Below are positions 11,680 to 23,200 of a DNA stretch of 64,000 nt, piece after piece. Source of the DNA: Brachionus plicatilis (Eukaryota > Rotifera > Eurotatoria > Ploima > Brachionidae); assembly GCA_010279815.1 (NCBI GenBank), contig QEOQ01000544.1:682892-746891 (forward strand), in the 5' to 3' direction. How positions within the stretch are numbered: position 1 is the stretch's first letter; the number at the start of each line of letters is the position of its first letter. The translations under genes and the position numbers were made by a program. The notes under the pieces are model-generated. The model did not search any database and was not told where the DNA came from. It worked only from the letters and a program-made list of their open reading frames with translations.

Positions 11680-12082
11680 TACAGTCGACTCTCTTTAATC
11701 CGTAACAGACGGGACCGAAAATAACCATTACGGATTAAGTTTTACGGATTATCTTTAATCCGTAAACGAACAAAAATCTTAAAACTTTCGGATTAATGAA
11801 TGTAAATTTTAATACAAAATTTTATTGATAACAATTTATAGAAATATAGTTTAATAAACATTTAATTTTAAAGTAAACGGTTTTATAATTTTTAAATTAT
11901 TTTTTTTTAAAAAAAGAAGAAATAAATGTCTGGTTTAGCCTTGACAACCTCAAATCAGACAACTGCTCTTTTATTTTCGATAACAATTCTAAGTCACACT
12001 CGTTAAAATCTTTAGAAGTTTCAAAAAAAATTTGAACTTGATCTATTGCCTGCTTTGCTTGTTTATAACTTCCAGATACATA
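11680..12082 (-). mobile_element. Tigger/pogo-type DNA transposon fragment with transposase C-terminus
   Basis: After a TA at 11680-11681 comes CAGTCGACTCTC, the typical pogo/Tigger terminus, followed by repeated attacggatta motifs. On the minus strand 12082-11897 is one open frame ending RLNQTFISSFFKKK and stop. This resembles the ...T-x-I-x-x-FF basic tail of Tigger transposases. The catalytic DDE part and the other terminus are missing, so the element is dead. Confidence 0.65.
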
Positions 12083-12123
12083 TCTAGTATATTAAAAATT
12101 ATGCGACTTTTTTAATTATTATT

Positions 12124-12429
12124 CGGACTTGGACTTGACTTGAGACTTGTGAATTTTAAATAATTCTGATAACGAATAATAAGTTAAAAACATTTTAAAT
12201 TTCTTTTTACATAAAATCAATAAATATGCACAGATTTTTTAAGGAAGGATAAATTTAAAATTTTTTTTCAGTTCTACGATTATTTTCTCATAAATCTCTT
12301 TTGTATTTTTAAGTCCTAGGAAAAGTACTTCTTAAAAAAAACTACACTCAATTTCAAAGTTGTTTTACTATCTCAAATTATAATCCAAGTCCAGAGTTGT
12401 AAATTTTTTTAAACTAAAGTCCAAGTCCG
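12124..12429. repeat. Inverted repeat, possible hAT-type MITE remnant
   Basis: A 13-bp inverted repeat (cggacttggactt, 12124-12136 with 12417-12429) encloses A/T-rich DNA. The gacttg-rich ends resemble those of the palindromic element at 39617-40037. Between 12430 and the M6 gene at 12909 I see nothing. Confidence 0.45.
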
Positions 12430-12908
12430 GACTCCCGACAGAAATCAACTCTGCCTAATTTAATATATATCCAAGATTTTTGATAAATTAAAGACAATAT
12501 GATCTGAGATACCACTTGAAAGTATATCAATTTCTTCATCAATTATTTTAATTTATTTGGCAAAGTATGTATTATCATATAAGCATTTTTCAACTTATTT
12601 TTGAACAGTTATCTGATCATTCTGTTTTTTTAATCTGCAATAATTACAACTAAAAGATATCATTGATTTGAATGAGCAAAGGAAACAGAACAAATTTAAG
12701 TACTAAATTATTATCTTGAGATGAACAATGACACTTCTTCGGTTTAGATTTGATGAGAAAATGAAAAAATAAATAAAAATTGATTAAAATTTCAAATTAT
12801 ATTGTAAATAAAAGTTAAAAAATTTTTAGTTCTATTTTATTTATTGGATATTTTTTTTTAGTTTAAAAAAATAAATTCAAAAAGTAATTTGTTTTAAAAC
12901 TAAAATAT

Positions 12909-14024
12909 TTAGTGTTTAAAAACAATTACATCATCTGTTGTACTTGAACTGGATTGATAGAATATTTTAATATTTTCATAATTGAATTCACTTCCAACTG
13001 ACATTGTTGCATCCATTTTATTAGCATCATTTAAATTTAATGGCAATACTTTTATGGGTCCAGCTCCACCTCTTGAAGAACTATCAACAAGATAAACCAA
13101 TAGTCCAGGTTTAGTTATTTTATCATCAAATCCATATTTTTTTCTTGATTCAATTACTACCGCTTTATTTTCAGTGATTGGTACTACTATTAGTTTCAAA
13201 CCATTGGGAATTTCAATTGCTGTCAAAGTGACTCTTAAATATGAATGAATAGTGAATGTTCCACAAATTATCTGTGAGTCTTGTATCCATCCAAGGAGCC
13301 AGCGCTCCCAACCAAAATATTCTCTTCCTAATCCATTAATATTGCCCATTATAGACCAACCCCCAGTAAATTTAAATTGGGAACTAGAGGCATATTCATA
13401 AAGATCAGGTAAGCCCATAGCGTGAGACATTTCGTGATTAAGCCAATAACCTTTCCAATATAATAAGTCTTTTCCAGAACTTACTGCATTTTCAAACACT
13501 TTGCCATTTACGGTAAAACCTCCTCCTGAATTTGCGTTAAAAGTTGGACCATAAGGAACAGCATTAACATAAGGATTTGTCATAACGACTATCAATTGAC
13601 TTGTTGAAAAATCCCACCCTTTAGCCAAAGAAGATGCCTCAGAAATGTAGGCTTTTTGAGCAGTGTAAGAAATACTTGGTGACATATTGTAATCAATTGA
13701 TCGTTTTGACATACGCAACCATTTAAAATAGGGACGGAGCTTTACCTGCAATCGACCATATGAGCTTTTGAAAAAAAATGCCTCTGATGTTGGGGAAATA
13801 ATTGAAAAAATGTCTTGGGTAGTTCTATTTGCTGGATTATCATTGAAGTCTACGAACAAGACACTCACATTTAAAATACCAACAGAATTTACTCGATTTT
13901 TTACTCGTGGAAATCCTATACCAGTCCCGTAAGGACTTGGATTTTGAAGACGACATTTGCTTAATAAATCTGTTTTGATTAAGCCAAAAAGCGATAAAAG
14001 CAAAAAGTTCAATAGCAAATTCAT
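12909..14024 (-). CDS. Secreted M6-type metallopeptidase
   Basis: A 371-residue single-exon protein. Residues 1-18 form a signal peptide. The zinc site is HEMSHAMGLPD (207-217), which fits HExxHxxGxxD with ligands His207, His211 and Asp217 and catalytic Glu208. GGWSIMG a little downstream may be the Met-turn. It belongs to the M6 (immune inhibitor A-like) group of zinc endopeptidases and should act outside the cell, for example in digestion or defence. It has no propeptide-sized N-terminal extension and no C-terminal binding modules, so it is a minimal form. M6 peptidases are mainly bacterial; a horizontal origin is possible but not shown by the sequence alone. Base composition matches the neighbourhood. 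Confidence 0.85.
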   Translation of the reverse strand: MNLLLNFLLLSLFGLIKTDLLSKCRLQNPSPYGTGIGFPRVKNRVNSVGILNVSVLFVDFNDNPANRTTQDIFSIISPTSEAFFFKSSYGRLQVKLRPYFKWLRMSKRSIDYNMSPSISYTAQKAYISEASSLAKGWDFSTSQLIVVMTNPYVNAVPYGPTFNANSGGGFTVNGKVFENAVSSGKDLLYWKGYWLNHEMSHAMGLPDLYEYASSSQFKFTGGWSIMGNINGLGREYFGWERWLLGWIQDSQIICGTFTIHSYLRVTLTAIEIPNGLKLIVVPITENKAVVIESRKKYGFDDKITKPGLLVYLVDSSSRGGAGPIKVLPLNLNDANKMDATMSVGSEFNYENIKIFYQSSSSTTDDVIVFKH

Positions 14025-14052
14025 TTTGATGTGATTTTTAAAATCAAAACGA

Positions 14053-14061
14053 CTATTTATA
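14053..14061 (-). promoter_or_regulatory. TATA box of the M6 peptidase gene
   Basis: TATAAATAG on the minus strand lies 28 bp upstream of the ATG, which implies a very short leader or transcription starting near the ATG. Confidence 0.45.
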
Positions 14062-14803
14062 CCCTATTTTGATAAAATTTTGATAAAATCATTTAAGGAA
14101 TTTTTTTGAAAAGATTCATATTTATTTAGATTTATAAAAAATATACCAATGTCAACTAAAATCAATTATTTTTTTAAATTTTCAAGAAAGATCTATTGAA
14201 TCAATCACTTTTTTCTCAACTTTCTCCAAGAATGATCAAATTCAACTAATGTCAAATATTTAACATATCAAATTAAATGATCTCCTTTTTTACCTTGAAA
14301 TTGATTTTATTTGATTTGAACTTTTATAACTTTTAGTAAGTAGTGTAAAATTTAAAATGCTTCGAATAAAAAATAAAGCCATAATTTTTTTGATTTCAAA
14401 ATAATTTCATGTTATGCTTCATTATAGCCAAAAAACTTAAATCATAATTAGTTAAAATTGTGTTTTAATTTAGAATTTTTGTTCTAAAAAATTTTTATTC
14501 AAATTTTAACTTATTTGCAAAAAATAAAAATTGATCAATGCATTTGATTGTTAAATTTAATTTTTGACTGTGTTGAGTTGTTAATTTGAAAAAAAATGTT
14601 ATCCAATTTATTTTTAGACTTTTTAAAAAATTAAAAAAATAAGACTAAGATTTTTTGGTTTATTTTTATTTAATTCCTATCTGCTACTCTTCAAAACAAT
14701 TTAATTCCGAAAAACAATTTTTTTAATTTTTATTAATTTCAAACAGACCTGATTAACAATAGGTAGATTAGTACTATAAAAGTACCTTTTATTTTCTTTT
14801 AGG
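14062..14803. other. Intergenic, nothing recognised
   Basis: A/T-rich spacer without open frames, terminal repeats or other structure I can support. Confidence 0.5.
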
Positions 14804-14937
14804 TTAAGCCTTATTTTTTTCAATGATGCGATGTTTTTCTGGTTTGAAATAATTCCTATCTAAAATCAATTGATTATCTATCGTGTTATTAGAATTCCAG
14901 GTTTTTTTCATGGCCTCGAATTGGTAGGCAAACGGAG
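14804..14937 (-). CDS. Candidate 3' exon downstream of the lamin-tail gene
   Basis: On the minus strand an acceptor (ctcacag at 14938-14944) is followed by 43 open codons ending in a stop at 14804-14806. The composition is protein-like, starting PFAYQFEAMKKTWNSN. The phase fits a donor in the last codons of the lamin-tail gene (GCT A|gtttaa at 15323), which would replace its last residues and give a 385-bp intron. Phase agreement alone is a one-in-three event, so this is a proposal. It might instead belong to a separate small gene, since another possible donor (gtgagt) lies at about 15173. Confidence 0.35.
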
Positions 14938-15302
14938 CTGTGAGATTAAAACAATTATTTAGAATTTGAAATTTTATTTACTTTAATATAATAATAAAAA
15001 ATCTGTTGACTATTACTAAATTAATCTTTTCGTATTTTATAAAAAATTTTATTTGAATTCAAAAAAAAAGTCCGAAAAAAAATTATTTGAATTAATAAAT
15101 TTTTGACTAAAAAGCATTTTTTTAAATTCGAACTTACGAAAGTCAAAAAATAATAATAAAACTTAACTCACTCATGGTCCATTGACCATTCAAAAAAGGA
15201 AAAAATGAAGAAAAAAAAAAAAAACAAAATCTCAAATCTAATCTACACTGGCTATTGATACCAAATACTGTGTTTACATAAATAATTTTATCAGCTTATT
15301 TT

Positions 15303-16904
15303 TTACAAAAATTGAATTAAACTAGCATATTTAAAAATCTCGTGATAGAATTGAGGTACTTCTTGAATGTGCACGGCCTTAACAATTCCCTCAGGTGAAA
15401 TAAGTTTCGTTCGAATTTTAAGTCTAGAGTATCGTTCATTTTCGCCCAATTTTTGCTTGATTGCGGCCAAAAATTCCAACTCATTGTTTCTAAAAGGTGT
15501 CGGAATGCGCAGCTCTTTTCCCGATTTGATTACAGAACCACTGGGCAGTCTGTACTTGAACACGGACATGTCGTCTATTTGACGAGTAATGAACCAGTTT
15601 GAAATGTCCCTGTCCAGTTTGAGGCTGCAGTTTTCCACAACCAATTTGCCACCGTCAGTCGAGCAGTCCCTCAGGTCAAGCGAAGAGCTCTGGCGAAACA
15701 GTGTGTCGGGCTCAGGCTCGCACACCACTATTTCCGAGTGGGTGTCCTGAATGCTTTTGGAATTTTTGACATGCCACAGGTCCTTGCTGGACGATTTTGC
15801 CTTGTGCAAATCAATCAAATTGCTTATAATGGTCAACTTTCGATTGTAAGTGGATTCATCTTTTTTATCATGTGACAAATCATCCAAATCGTCCAACTCC
15901 TCGTCATAGTCGGACGCACAATTGATCGAGGATGAAGAACTGGTGGAATTTGGGTTGGTGTCGGAAAGTGATGAAGCGGAAGATGAACGTGAAATGGACT
16001 TGGTGGCCAGAGAAGCGCTTTTTTCATTCTGCAAACGCTGTTTCTCCAGCCACAATTGCTTGTAAACATAAGATTCGTACTTTAAATTATTTACACTCTT
16101 GGACAAATTTTCATATTTGTCCTCAATGGATTTTAGCTTGGACTTTAGCTTGCCTATAAATTTTTTTTTTGAGTGAAGAAAATTTTTGCGCTCCAAATAT
16201 TGTAGTTCTATTTCGTCCAGTATGAGCATCAGATTTTCTGTTTCAGCTTGATATTTTCTGATCTGGACAAGCTCGTCGTCAATTTCCTCGCTTTGGCCAT
16301 CTTGCTGGCCACATGTCTGAATTAGGGACGAGTTTTCCGCTTGGCTTATTCGTTTGAGGATTTCACACGTCTCAAAGGTTTCGATCAGAGTGTCACTGGT
16401 GATTATTAGAGACTCGCGCATATACTCGGTTAACTTTTTCATTTCTTCTCTGAACATTTTGATGGCGTGCTGCTCTTTGCCGTGCTTGGAGGTGTTGCGC
16501 GACGTGGTCTTGGGCGCCACCGCTTCAAAGTCTCTCACATACTCTTTGGACAAGTCGATCAGCTCTGTTTCGAAGTAGATTTGCTGCTTGACTATTTGAT
16601 TTTTGAATGTAAGCTTGAGATTGTTGAGCTTTTCGCGGTAGAAGTTGTGCGTCAAGGCCAGGAATTTGCCATAGTTTGTTTCGTAGTCGTTTTTGGCGTC
16701 CTGCAGGTTCTTCTCCGACTCGGCTATGTAGGACTCGAGTTGTTGCTTGTCGCTGGCCTGTCTGCACCCATTGAATGTGTCTGAGATGACCAAATTGGAA
16801 GGAACTTTGGGAATAGTTGATTTTCGCTTGGGAAAGCTGAACATTTGGGCCAAATGTTCGCATGAGGGAAGCTGAAGTTTGTGCGTTGAAGTCTCGGACG
16901 ACAT
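15303..16904 (-). CDS. Coiled-coil protein with C-terminal lamin-tail-like domain (divergent intermediate filament?)
   Basis: A 533-residue protein. Residues ~55-300 are largely coiled coil (two charged helical blocks separated near 130-145 and 185-215). A Ser-rich and Asp/Glu-rich linker covers ~300-345. Residues ~420-515 resemble the Ig-like lamin tail domain: VVENCSLKLDRDISNWFITR, then a strand ending in a GSVIKSGKELRI turn, then RTKLISPEGIV. This order (rod, linker, lamin tail) is that of protostome cytoplasmic intermediate filaments and lamins, but the conserved rod-end motif is not recognisable and there is no CaaX box. It may be a fast-evolving filament or a filament-associated protein. 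It is visibly richer in G+C than its surroundings. A possible extra 3' exon is at 14804-14937. Confidence 0.65.
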   Translation of the reverse strand: MSSETSTHKLQLPSCEHLAQMFSFPKRKSTIPKVPSNLVISDTFNGCRQASDKQQLESYIAESEKNLQDAKNDYETNYGKFLALTHNFYREKLNNLKLTFKNQIVKQQIYFETELIDLSKEYVRDFEAVAPKTTSRNTSKHGKEQHAIKMFREEMKKLTEYMRESLIITSDTLIETFETCEILKRISQAENSSLIQTCGQQDGQSEEIDDELVQIRKYQAETENLMLILDEIELQYLERKNFLHSKKKFIGKLKSKLKSIEDKYENLSKSVNNLKYESYVYKQLWLEKQRLQNEKSASLATKSISRSSSASSLSDTNPNSTSSSSSINCASDYDEELDDLDDLSHDKKDESTYNRKLTIISNLIDLHKAKSSSKDLWHVKNSKSIQDTHSEIVVCEPEPDTLFRQSSSLDLRDCSTDGGKLVVENCSLKLDRDISNWFITRQIDDMSVFKYRLPSGSVIKSGKELRIPTPFRNNELEFLAAIKQKLGENERYSRLKIRTKLISPEGIVKAVHIQEVPQFYHEIFKYASLIQFL

Positions 16905-17125
16905 TTTACCTAGCTCTAAGCATCGACAAATGCCAATATTAGCATTCTACTGGCAACTAAATTTTAAATTCTAAATTAAAATAAAACCAATTCATAAGTT
17001 TAAGTCAGCTGATGTGTATGAATTCAAGCTGTTCTTTTTTTCTTAGTCTTAATTAATAGTAGTTTGCCCTGTGGGTTGATGAATAAGAAAATTTTAAGCA
17101 AACAAAAGCCCACGTGGAGACATGG

Positions 17126-17275
17126 ATGGTGAGTAATCAATTGCTTATCATAGTTACTAATAGAAATAAAAATCAATCTTTAAACGCCTCTGATAGTCGA
17201 AGTGTTTTGCTAATTAATCAAGCTATGGCTAAGTATAATCAAGCCTCTCGAGCTATTCGAAGTCGTGTGACATAG
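17126..17275 (+). CDS. Candidate 49-residue small ORF
   Basis: An ATG-started frame divergent from the lamin-tail gene, 221 bp from its ATG. The frame is also open for about 16 codons upstream. Codons from about 17180 onward are balanced and protein-like (ASDSRSVLLINQAMAKYNQA), unlike surrounding A/T noise. I do not recognise the product. A strong donor-like GGTGAGTAAT at 17128-17137 overlaps the start, so this may instead be part of a spliced transcript. Confidence 0.3.
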   Translation: MVSNQLLIIVTNRNKNQSLNASDSRSVLLINQAMAKYNQASRAIRSRVT

Positions 17276-20200
17276 TTTTAGCCTAAATAGGTTGAAAAAA
17301 ATTTCACTAAAATTTATCTTTTATTCTCAAGAGCTTTGTATTCAATGTTTTCATAATAAATTTTTAATTTATCTTCTAGCAACAAAAAAATTTTAAATTC
17401 TTAAATAAAAAAAGTTGATTTTTTTTTAAACCAAAAAATATATTAATATGATCACATTTTTAAATTAAATTGAAATTTTTTAAATAAAGAAACATCAATT
17501 GTTTTTAGACAAAATTTGACTTAAAATTTATCTTCTAACAAAAAAAAATCATAATTAAAGAATAAAAATTGATTTTTTTTTTAAACCGAATAAAAATAAA
17601 TATTATTATGGTCAAATTTAAAATAAAATTGAAACTTTTTAAATTTGACTAAAAAAGTTTTTTGCGTTATCGAATGCTATGAATTCAATATTTTTTAATA
17701 GATTTAAAATTTTTTTTCTTTTAAAAAAATTTAAAATTTGAAATACTAGCTGAATTTTGTAAACAAAAAAACAATGATTAATCACATTTAAATTTTTATA
17801 CAAAAATCAATTATTTGTTGACTAAACATTTTTTTTGAACAATTTTTGACTTTAAATCAAAAATTTTGAGCCAACGTGAACTTTTGTACAATAAAATTTG
17901 ATTAACAAGTAAATGGCAAGCTTGTTGAATGTTGGAATATTTTGAAAAGCATTTTATTTTGGTAAAAATAACATTTGATAATTGGAAAATAATATTAAAG
18001 AATGTGATATATAAAATTAATGTAAAATGATAGAATAAAAACAAACGAAACTCTGTGTAAACAAAAACAAAAAGGTATTACCTAAAGTTATATAACATAA
18101 ATGAACATTATAAATGCATTGATTATTACCTGCGCCTTGTTTCTAAGTGCAAATATGTGTATGTGTGAATATGAATATTGTTCAGGCCCTCAAGTAAATT
18201 TATTAAATTGCGTAATTTTGTTGTTCTAACAAAATTTACTATTAAATTAATTGGTTTAAAATTAAATAGTTATTTAATTGCGTAACATGAAATTGCTCAT
18301 GATTCTTATTTCAAATACCATATGAGTGATTAAGATCAAATTCGGAAATATGCCAAGTCCAGTGTCATTTTTTATTTTGACACGCTGAGCTTAGTTACGC
18401 AACAACTAAATTAGATATTTTTCTTATCAAAAAAATTTATGCATTAATTTTTTTAGGTTAAATACAAAAATTTTTATCTTGATTTAAAATGGAAAGAATT
18501 GAGTTTCAAGACCTTGGAAACCAGAGATTGTTGCTCTTTGGCAAAGCGTCAGAACATCTCTAAGCTGAAAACTTGCTGCTTATGGCTTAATAATGGCATC
18601 CAAATCGACGCTATTTTAACAAGTTTTCCTACAGAAATCTGGCATTTGAGATTGACGTCATCTAATATCAATTTAATGTAACCTATTTATCAAAATAGAT
18701 AAAAGAATAGATAATGTGCATTTTTATAGTGACAATTTAAGACCAGGCATTTTACAGCAAATAAATTTTAATAGCTAGGTCCATCGATTCGAGTCTATTT
18801 AATGAAGCTGGAAAATTTTATTGTGGGTAAAGCCAACCTAAGAGATAAGGCTTAATAAAAATAGAAATGCGATAAAGCAATAAAATACGGGCTAGTAAAG
18901 TTTTTGTTTCATTTTTTTTTTATTAAATTAAAAATTATGTAACAAAATAGTGAAGAGAAAAAATAAAGGGGTTTCTTCTTGTAATTTCTAAAGATTATAT
19001 GCAAATAATATTTTTTTTCTCGTTTTGTTTAAAGCTAATAAAAATATAACAAAATTTAGAGCTCGTTAATAAGCCTTATTTCCAAATATCCCAAGAGAGA
19101 CCATACTTGTTCCAAGCTATTTTTCTTTCTAGTTCTATTGTTCTAATCTCTATTTTAATTTAATTTTAAAATTTTCCCCAGTGAAAATCACATGTTCCGC
19201 TCAGGGACCCAAAAATTGATTTTTAGTATCGAATTTGACTGCATAATATTTGGCTAATTTTAGCGTAAAATAAAAAAAAATTACTAAAATTGAAAATGAC
19301 AATTTTTAATTTACCCTTTACGTCTAGTTGACATAATAGTCAAACATTTTAATCCGTAACAGAGTTAATCATGCTCAGGTAAATGATGAGAAATGTTTGA
19401 AGAGAAAAAATTTTTGCACAATTTTTCACATTGTCTAGACTTATAATTTATTGCATAAGACTTTGATCTCTTACAAAAACAACCTAAGAGTATCCATTTA
19501 AAAGGTCATTCTATATTTAAGATAATAAAGCCCTAACTCGATTAAATAACTCATATATTTATTTTTTTACCTAAATTAAATTTTGAATAGTATCTCAACA
19601 AAAAAGTTTTTATTTTCAAACGTAACTAGTTTCGGTTCCATGTTTGTCTTTTCTTAAGAAAGAATTAACAGTTAAATAAATTTAAGTTTTATTAAATTTT
19701 TTACAATATTTTGCAACTTTGATATTAATTTTGCAAAACTAAATTTTTTTGAATAAATGGGTTCAATCATCCCTGTCTTGGTTTAGGGTTTTAACTTAGT
19801 CTTTAATTGAGTTTTAAAAAAAAACGCAACTATTTAAGTCCATGTTCACATTGAATAAGAATTTTGTCACAAAATTTTGAAAAATTCTAGATTTCCTTTC
19901 AAAATCGGCTCATACTAAATCGCATGATCCAAATCATTCCAGCAATGACAATTTAATTACCATAATGCTTGGATTAATTCCTTTTGGCAGGCAAGCTTAA
20001 ATTTTTCAACTAGCTTGTAATTAAGCTTGGCAAAACGAATCAATTTAAAATTTGTACAAAAATTGATCGATTAGAAAATCTAGGTTAAATAAGAAAAGAA
20101 AATATTTGAATTATTACGCCTGGGATACTTTAATATTTAAACGCCTTTAAGATTTAATTTACTTGAAGAACTTATAAAAATATTAAAAAAAGAAGATTAG

Positions 20201-23200
20201 AAAAACAACTTTTTAATAGTTTATTATATAAAAGATTATTAAAGTTTAAAATCAACAAACACACACAGATACACTTAAGTTGATTTTAAGGCTTAAAATC
20301 GTTAGAAGATCTTAATTACAAAAACAAAATTTGAGGATTAGTGAAGCGCTTATTTTAGCAAAGCGCAAATACTTGGCTACAAGGAAGCTAGTAGATAAAT
20401 TCCTTGAAACATTAATAAACAATATTTGCCTAAAAAATACCATCAATTTTATCATTATTTTAATTTATTACAAACTAGCTTGTTCAATCTAAAGAATTTT
20501 ACTAAACAAGGCCTTGAGCATTAATTTCCGCGTCAAATTCCGGATCTTGCTTCATATTTAAAACAAAAATGCAATTTCCGATTCAACAAAAAAAACTAAG
20601 CTGAATAAATAATTTTAATTACTCTCGAGAATGAATGCCTCAAATGAAATTCATACAAATTTTCTTTTAATTGCTTTAATAAATACTGTATTAAATTTCC
20701 TACGATTAAGGCTGTGAAATTGTATACTTCACAGATGTAACTGCTGGAAATAAAGGACCAAATGCAACAAACACACACTCAAATGATTTGGTACATAAAT
20801 TTTACTAATCTAAACCTTGCTTGGACAACGTATTTATCATTTATTAAAATAAATTTACTTTCTTCTTTTTAAATGCGTTTAAGGTAATAATTTATGAGCT
20901 TGAACTTTTCGTCTAAAAAAAAAAATTATCTTTTTGTGAATTTAAATTAGATTTTCGATGAGTATAAAATATGTAGCCAAAAGGTAAACAGTTTATTTTC
21001 TTTGTCGTATAGTGCTAATAGAAAATACCCACTGTTGCCGAGAAATTAGTGACGATATATTCATTGACCTGTAATAATTAAAATTAAAATTTTATTCTTA
21101 ACAAAGCATTTGAAAATTTTAGTTCCAGATTTTATCTTGATTCATTAAGACCTAGACCGTTCATTTTTAAAATTTACTCTAAACTATTAGCTCTCATTAA
21201 TTGAATTTTATTTAATTTTTAATAAGCTGATAAACACTTTGCCGACGTTAATGGCCATTCTCATTAAATTTGTGATCACAAAGCGAAAAAAAAGTGATAT
21301 ATGACGTCTAATCTGCTCTATTTGATAAATTGGCCATAATGTAAAATAAATAAAGATTGACAAATTTTACATAATGTCGATAGCTCAACAGGCTTCTAAA
21401 AAGCTTGATACTTAATTTAAAATTAAGTTTTTAAACTACTTTTTTTGTGTTTGGAAAAAAATAATTTTTCTAGTTGCATAAAAATTCAAATTACATTTTT
21501 TCTTTTATTTAAATAAATAATTCTCTTTTAGACTTTATTTTTATATCGTTTTTACCTTTAGTTTATGAAAATTAAATTTAATTCTTAAGCATTTTTTTTT
21601 ACTGACCATAAATTGTCGAAAAACTTATAAAAAGCCTAACTCTATCACGTGTATTCTTTGTAAGTATTCTCTATTCAGATAAGAGTATTTGAATGGAAAT
21701 CTTATAATTACTGAATTTAATTAAAAAAATCTTTGAATTGAAAAAATAACTCGGGGCAACCAATACTTTAGATAAGATTAATAGAAGCTAAGTAACAGGC
21801 GAAAAAGGTAACTAGCAATTACTTGAAAGGGCCTGTGGCAAAACAACTTTTGAGATAGTGGAAGAAAAAGTCTTACTCTACTCGAATTTCTGAGCGAGTA
21901 AAATAAATATTTAAAAAATTTTTTGTTAAATTGAAAAATTTATAATTTTTTTTGGATAGCTTTTTATTATTACAAAAAAAGCCTTAAAAATATATTTAAT
22001 TTAGAGTGTAAGTACGTTAGTTTTATAATTGTTCTGATGGTTTATAAACTTCGGTTACATACACACAATCAACATCCCTCATACTTAGAATTTTGGTAAT
22101 CAAATTCAGTATTATGCAATATTGTGCCAAAATAAATCGAATTAAACCCGATCCTTCCAGAGTTTGTTGTCGTAAATCAATTGAACAAGTGGAACATTTT
22201 ATTTGAAGCCAATTAATTTATTTGTTTAAGGTAAGACATTGAGAGCAGCGATGCGATAACCCCTCCGTCAGTCCTAATTTAATGCTTCACTCCTCTCAGG
22301 TAAATTTTTCTTAAATTCTTAGAGCAGCATATTTTTAAGGTGTTGAAGCATTTTTTAGCAAAGAAAAAGATAAATTTAAATACATTCCAAATTTAATCAA
22401 CACCTTTTCTGCTCAATTAAGCCTTATATTAAAGATATAATTTCGAAAATCTACTACAAACCATTAAAGGTATTTACAGAAGCTTTTCAATTTTGATAAG
22501 CTTAATAATGAAAAAAAAATCCAGAAAAATCCTACGCATTATGCTTTCAATGTCAATATTGATCATAGAAAATAAAAATTCCCTATAATAGACATTTAAT
22601 ACTTGAGCTCAAAATCAAACTATTAAAATTATTAAACAAACAAATCGCTTAAAAAAAATTCTTATCTTCTTCAGAATTTTATTCTAACCTACTTGAATTT
22701 TTTGCTTTTTAAAGGTACTGTTAATTTTTGAATATGTTTTTTAGACACTAAATCTTTTTCTTTTTAAAATTAATATTTGTTTATCTGATATAAAAAAACT
22801 AAAATTTACGATGCTAAATTTAATATCTCTTAAAGAATTATACAAAAATTTTGATAAAAAAGATTGATAAACAAAAAATTTGAAAAATTCCCTCATTTTA
22901 AATGATATATCTTATTTTATTTTAAAATTACTAAAAAAATAAAACTAGATATTACAAGTATAAGTATCGATTTTATGATGATCATAATGATGTGCTTGAA
23001 AGCAGTCGATTGATAGACCGTGAATGTGAATGGAATAGTTCTGATTAAGATTTTATTGATAAAATTTGACAAAAATGCTTTTCAATAAAGAGAATTCACA
23101 ATTTAATTTTTTTTGCTAAATCTAAAAAAAAAGCTTTAAATTAAATAAAAATAGAGTTAATTAACTATTGAAAAAAAGCTATTAAAATCTAAAAATGAAA

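Noticed and set aside
15833..16863. Several ORFs of 74-112 codons on both strands within the lamin-tail gene
   Set aside because: Shadow frames caused by the higher G+C content of that coding region; the 533-residue frame explains the DNA.
18499..18681. 60-codon ORF with an F-box/LRR-like feel
   Set aside because: No start supported, an overlapping alternative frame is equally open, and no conserved motif can be named.
18770..18800. tRNA-like T-arm word (gattcgagtc)
   Set aside because: No matching A-box, acceptor stem or cloverleaf could be built around it; I found no convincing tRNA or rRNA gene in the window.
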